A stretch of DNA of 15,287 bases, from contig WELB01000038.1 of assembly GCA_009602725.1 (NCBI GenBank), forward strand, positions 280,062 through 295,348, written 5' to 3'. The notes below the pieces were generated by a model that did no database searches, was not told the DNA's origin, and worked only from the letters and a program-made list of their open reading frames with translations. Shown piece after piece: positions 11,901 to 15,287 of the stretch (the stretch's first letter is position 1; each line of letters begins with the position of its first letter). The position numbers and the translations under genes were made by a program. Origin of the DNA: Spirogloea muscicola (taxonomy: Eukaryota; Streptophyta; Zygnematophyceae; Spirogloeales; Spirogloeaceae).

Positions 11901-12330
11901 CAGCCGGTTCTTTGGCCTTGTCTTCTACCTTCACACCTTGTTGATTCCTTTGGGCTGTCCTCTCACTGCCTTTGCCGTACACTGGAAGAGCTGTTCTTCT
12001 ATTACCGAGTGAATCAGTGTTGGGGCTACCCCTATACTGTCGTCCACCCTGCCGGGCTGGCATTCCACAGTCACTAGCTCCTTTCCGCCTCCTTTTCCTT
12101 CTCCAGTTTCGGAAGAGCCTTTCTCCCTTTACCAAGCAATCTGAATGTTTGTATTGGGGCTTCCCCCCCTGACCTTGTCCACTCTTCTGGACTGGCATTC
12201 CCCAGCCACCGCCTCCTCTTCGGGAGAGCTTCAGCTCCAGTCCACAGCGCTGTCTCCAATGTGCGCTGGAATCTGCTGACAATGCTGTCCTATCCCCGAC
12301 ACTTGGGCTGCCGCTCACAACTATTGCCCG
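11900..12330. repeat. Decayed ~130-bp tandem repeat, pyrimidine-rich on +
   Basis: Two neighbouring units starting GGAAGAGC at 11984 and 12111 share the order GGAAGAGC ... TTACC(A/G)AG ... TTGGGGCT ... TGTCCA(C) ... CTGGCATTCC ... CAC ... GCCTCC with small gaps (offset 127-135 bases, roughly 70 percent alike by eye). Weaker relatives lie before (from about 11910) and after (from about 12225). A 184-codon minus-strand open frame across it reads as Arg/Gly-rich low complexity and is probably not a gene. Confidence 0.5.
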
Positions 12331-13375
12331 TAGATGTAGCTTCTTCGACGATCCCCCACACAAACTTGATGAAAAGGGCTGCCAAAAAATGTGCACTTGA
12401 ACATTCTAGAACCAAGTATTTTAATCAGATTGCAGTCCAAGGCGACCTGCTGGCCCCCTGCCGCCCTTCATTGTCAGCATAACAAAATTTGTCAGCAACA
12501 CAAATATTTCAGATTATACGAAAAGGAGGTGCTCTGTGTGTCCATGCAAGCTAAAGATCATTATGTTGATCTGCTCCCCTCACCTTGTATGGCCACTGAG
12601 CTGGTCAACACAAGCATTACAGTGTCAGTTCGTCTCCCCGAGGATGCCATCTCACCAGCAACATCAGTAGGTTAATCGGATCATGGCTGCCAAGCAGAGC
12701 TGGACTTTGCCTGCCCTTCAATGTGTGTAGTGACTGGGGGACACCCTTCACCAAGGATGCATCTCTCGATGCTGGATTCTTGCAAAGTTGCCCTGTGCTT
12801 TGATCAGGTAAGCGTCCAAGGTGGGTGCAATAACCCTGTGGATGCAACAATAGGAGTCTTGCCTGCAGGCTGATCCCCTCCTCCCCACAGTCTAAATCAG
12901 AAGGACATCCGCGCTTCATCTCAGGAACAAGCCTTACATTGTAAGCGCTCTTCCAAAAGAATGGTGGCTGAGAAAGTCCAGGCAAAAAGAGCGGACACAT
13001 ATGGGGCAGCAGCAGCTGCAGTTGGGGCTCATCAGAAAGAATGCATCCCCCTATCCCTCAGAGTAAACAATGTGGAGCTCGCACCATAGCCTTATACTTG
13101 CATCGCATGATCTGTTGTGAACCATTGACTTCATTCACGTGCTGTAAACATGCCCTCCTCTGGACAAATAGCATCAGTACTTCTGTCAAGCCAAAGTAGC
13201 ACGCTACTTTAAGAAACATGTTTACATGTAGGAAGCAAACGAACGTATGGAAGCAGCAGGAGTGTCTTGGTACATCCATAGTACAAAACAAGCTAGCAAG
13301 CTGTGACCTTGACTAAAGGGGAACAACCGCAAATTTGGCCATCAGGAAGATGATGCAGTGATTCATCATGGCATA
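12331..13375. other. Unassigned region with exon-like segments
   Basis: No gene can be supported. The best coding-like pieces overlap on opposite strands. On the minus strand 12835-12752, between a good acceptor (CATCCACAG) and donor (GTGAAG), reads VIAPTLDAYLIKAQGNF and on to HREMHP. On the plus strand a reading after GTGTGTAG at 12730 gives DWGTPFTKDASLDAGF and stops at about 12798. Neither extends into neighbouring exons with introns of the length usual here (over 110 bases). Confidence 0.3.
12752..12835 (-). other. Orphan exon-like segment
   Basis: 84 bases with splice-like borders on the minus strand, open in the frame VIAPTLDAYLIKAQGNF. A possible preceding exon ends at 12939 with donor GTAAGG in matching phase, after SFGRALT. 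No following exon fits convincingly. It may be part of a small undetected gene or chance. Confidence 0.2.
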
Positions 13376-14213
13376 TCAAGCTGGAGGCTCAAGAATAGAT
13401 GTATCAAGCGTGTCTAGCTCCTCCTCCGTATTATTGATAGACACATAGCCAATTTCTTCCACGCCTTTCCTTGACATTTATTGACACCCTGCATTGTTGA
13501 GCAATCTGACGATGAGCAGGCAGCATGCAAATCCGCTCAACATGCACAAGAACACAAGCCAATCGATATCAAAGTGAGCCAGCCACGGAGCAAAGACATT
13601 GCATATTGCTGAGTCCAATACCACCCAAGTATCACATCCAGCATCACACTGGCTTACTTCCGTCGAGTGACATGGTTTGTGAAAGCCTCATAAGCAGCAG
13701 CATGAACAGGCCAGCCTGTTGCTAACCTCGTGGACACGATCTGCAATGCAGCAGCTCCGAAGGCTCATACCAAATCCTGCTTGCATGTGCGTCAAAGGAT
13801 TGCATCCGTAGGGCGTGGCTGACTGGATGTCAGTTCTCTGTCTTTGTTGTACTTCTCTGGTGCCAATACTCCAAAGGCAGGCCAGGCCTACAAGCCAACC
13901 TGCAGGAAGCTCCAGGAGCCCTCACTTGAGACTTTCTGGTGATGTACATCGTCAGCCTTTAGCAACTGCAGGTAGCAGGTGCAACAGAATGTCAAGAAGC
14001 CCTGCACTCTCCATGTCCAAATCGCCCATGTAAATGCTGACAAGCATTGTCTATCAGTGGCCCAAGCTTGTACTATCTACATTGCATGTGATCATTTCTT
14101 TTAAGTGACAGAGAAGAAAGAAACAGCTGCTTGGTGAGACTGGAGAGCAATTATCGCTGGATCAGAGACTCACAGATTGCTTTTGTTTGTGAAGTTGCTG
14201 CTTCCATGTTCAT
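13376..14213 (-). CDS. Tentative four-exon gene, unknown function
   Basis: I do not recognise this protein. Minus-strand exons that agree in phase are 14213-14174, 14036-13900, 13740-13658 and 13469-13376 (TGA), giving 117 residues; the introns of 137, 159 and 188 bases have the usual size for this genome. The last two exons look most coding: IVSTRLATGWPVHAAAYEAF, then a junction RRK-KGVEEIGYVSINNTEEE and the acidic end DTLDTSILEPPA. The third from the end finishes VSSEGSWSFLQ before donor GTTGGC. The first exon (MNMEAATSQTKAI) and the N-terminal half of exon 2, rich in Trp and Cys, are weak; exon 2 could instead begin at 13965, or the gene could begin at an ATG at 14026 in another frame (MGDLDMESAGLLDILLHLLP). 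Its start lies only 23 bases past the neighbouring stop codon, so the first exon may belong to that gene's 3' UTR. Confidence 0.38.
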
Positions 14214-14236
14214 CCAGGTGCTCGACACATTTGGAT

Positions 14237-15287
<1,051 letters not shown>

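Noticed and set aside
11842-12396. 184-codon minus-strand open frame
   Set aside because: It is an unspliced, Arg/Gly/Lys-rich reading through a decayed repeat, with no motif, and starts and ends in repeat sequence.
12391-12675. 94-codon plus-strand frame
   Set aside because: No motif, no supporting neighbouring exons, and alternative readings of the same bases look equally good.
13470-13657. Minus-strand hydrophobic reading (APWLAHFDIDWLVFLCMLSG) ending in TAA in frame with the acidic tail, suggesting a membrane protein with a read-through or reassigned stop
   Set aside because: Its upstream exons would need introns of 11-26 bases, far below the 110-base minimum seen elsewhere. TPI ends normally at TAA, so TAA is a stop here. 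The alternative exon chain fits all phases.

Overview
The window is nuclear DNA of an intron-rich photosynthetic eukaryote, most likely a green alga; the lineage cannot be fixed from sequence alone. The evidence is a chloroplast-type FtsH-like protein of the plant FTSHI3 kind, a eukaryotic (type II) pantothenate kinase, a plant-like triosephosphate isomerase, many short exons joined by GT-AG introns of about 110-450 bases, and very GC-rich first exons with (GCC)n runs beside more balanced introns and internal exons. Most open frames longer than 60 codons are shadows or chance. The real genes were rebuilt exon by exon from splice sites, intron phase and conserved motifs.

Layout. 1-3326 (+): last nine exons of an FTSHI3-like AAA protein, 5' end outside the window. 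3327-3743: convergent intergenic gap. 3744-7404 (-): complete 12-exon pantothenate kinase of 487 residues. 7405-8365: divergent promoter region with G-box and TGACGTCA palindromes. 8366-8951 (+): a small predicted signal-peptide/type I membrane protein that I do not recognise. 9021-11335 (-): complete 9-exon triosephosphate isomerase of 250 residues. 11336-13375: upstream region of that gene, a decayed ~130-bp repeat array and sequence without a firm gene. 13376-14213 (-): a tentative four-exon gene of unknown function. 14237-15166 (-): GC-rich, apparently intronless spermidine-synthase-like/SAM-methyltransferase-like protein, 5' partial. 15167-15287: 121 consecutive T to the end of the window.

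The genes do not form a pathway: coenzyme A synthesis, glycolysis/Calvin-cycle triose exchange, a plastid membrane AAA protein and a methyltransferase-fold protein sit side by side, as is normal in compact algal genomes. I see no mobile element, CRISPR array, tRNA or rRNA. The points most worth following are the two small unrecognised genes, two GC-AG introns in the FTSHI3-like gene, the palindrome-rich divergent promoter and the odd poly-T end. I found no convincing new multi-gene system.
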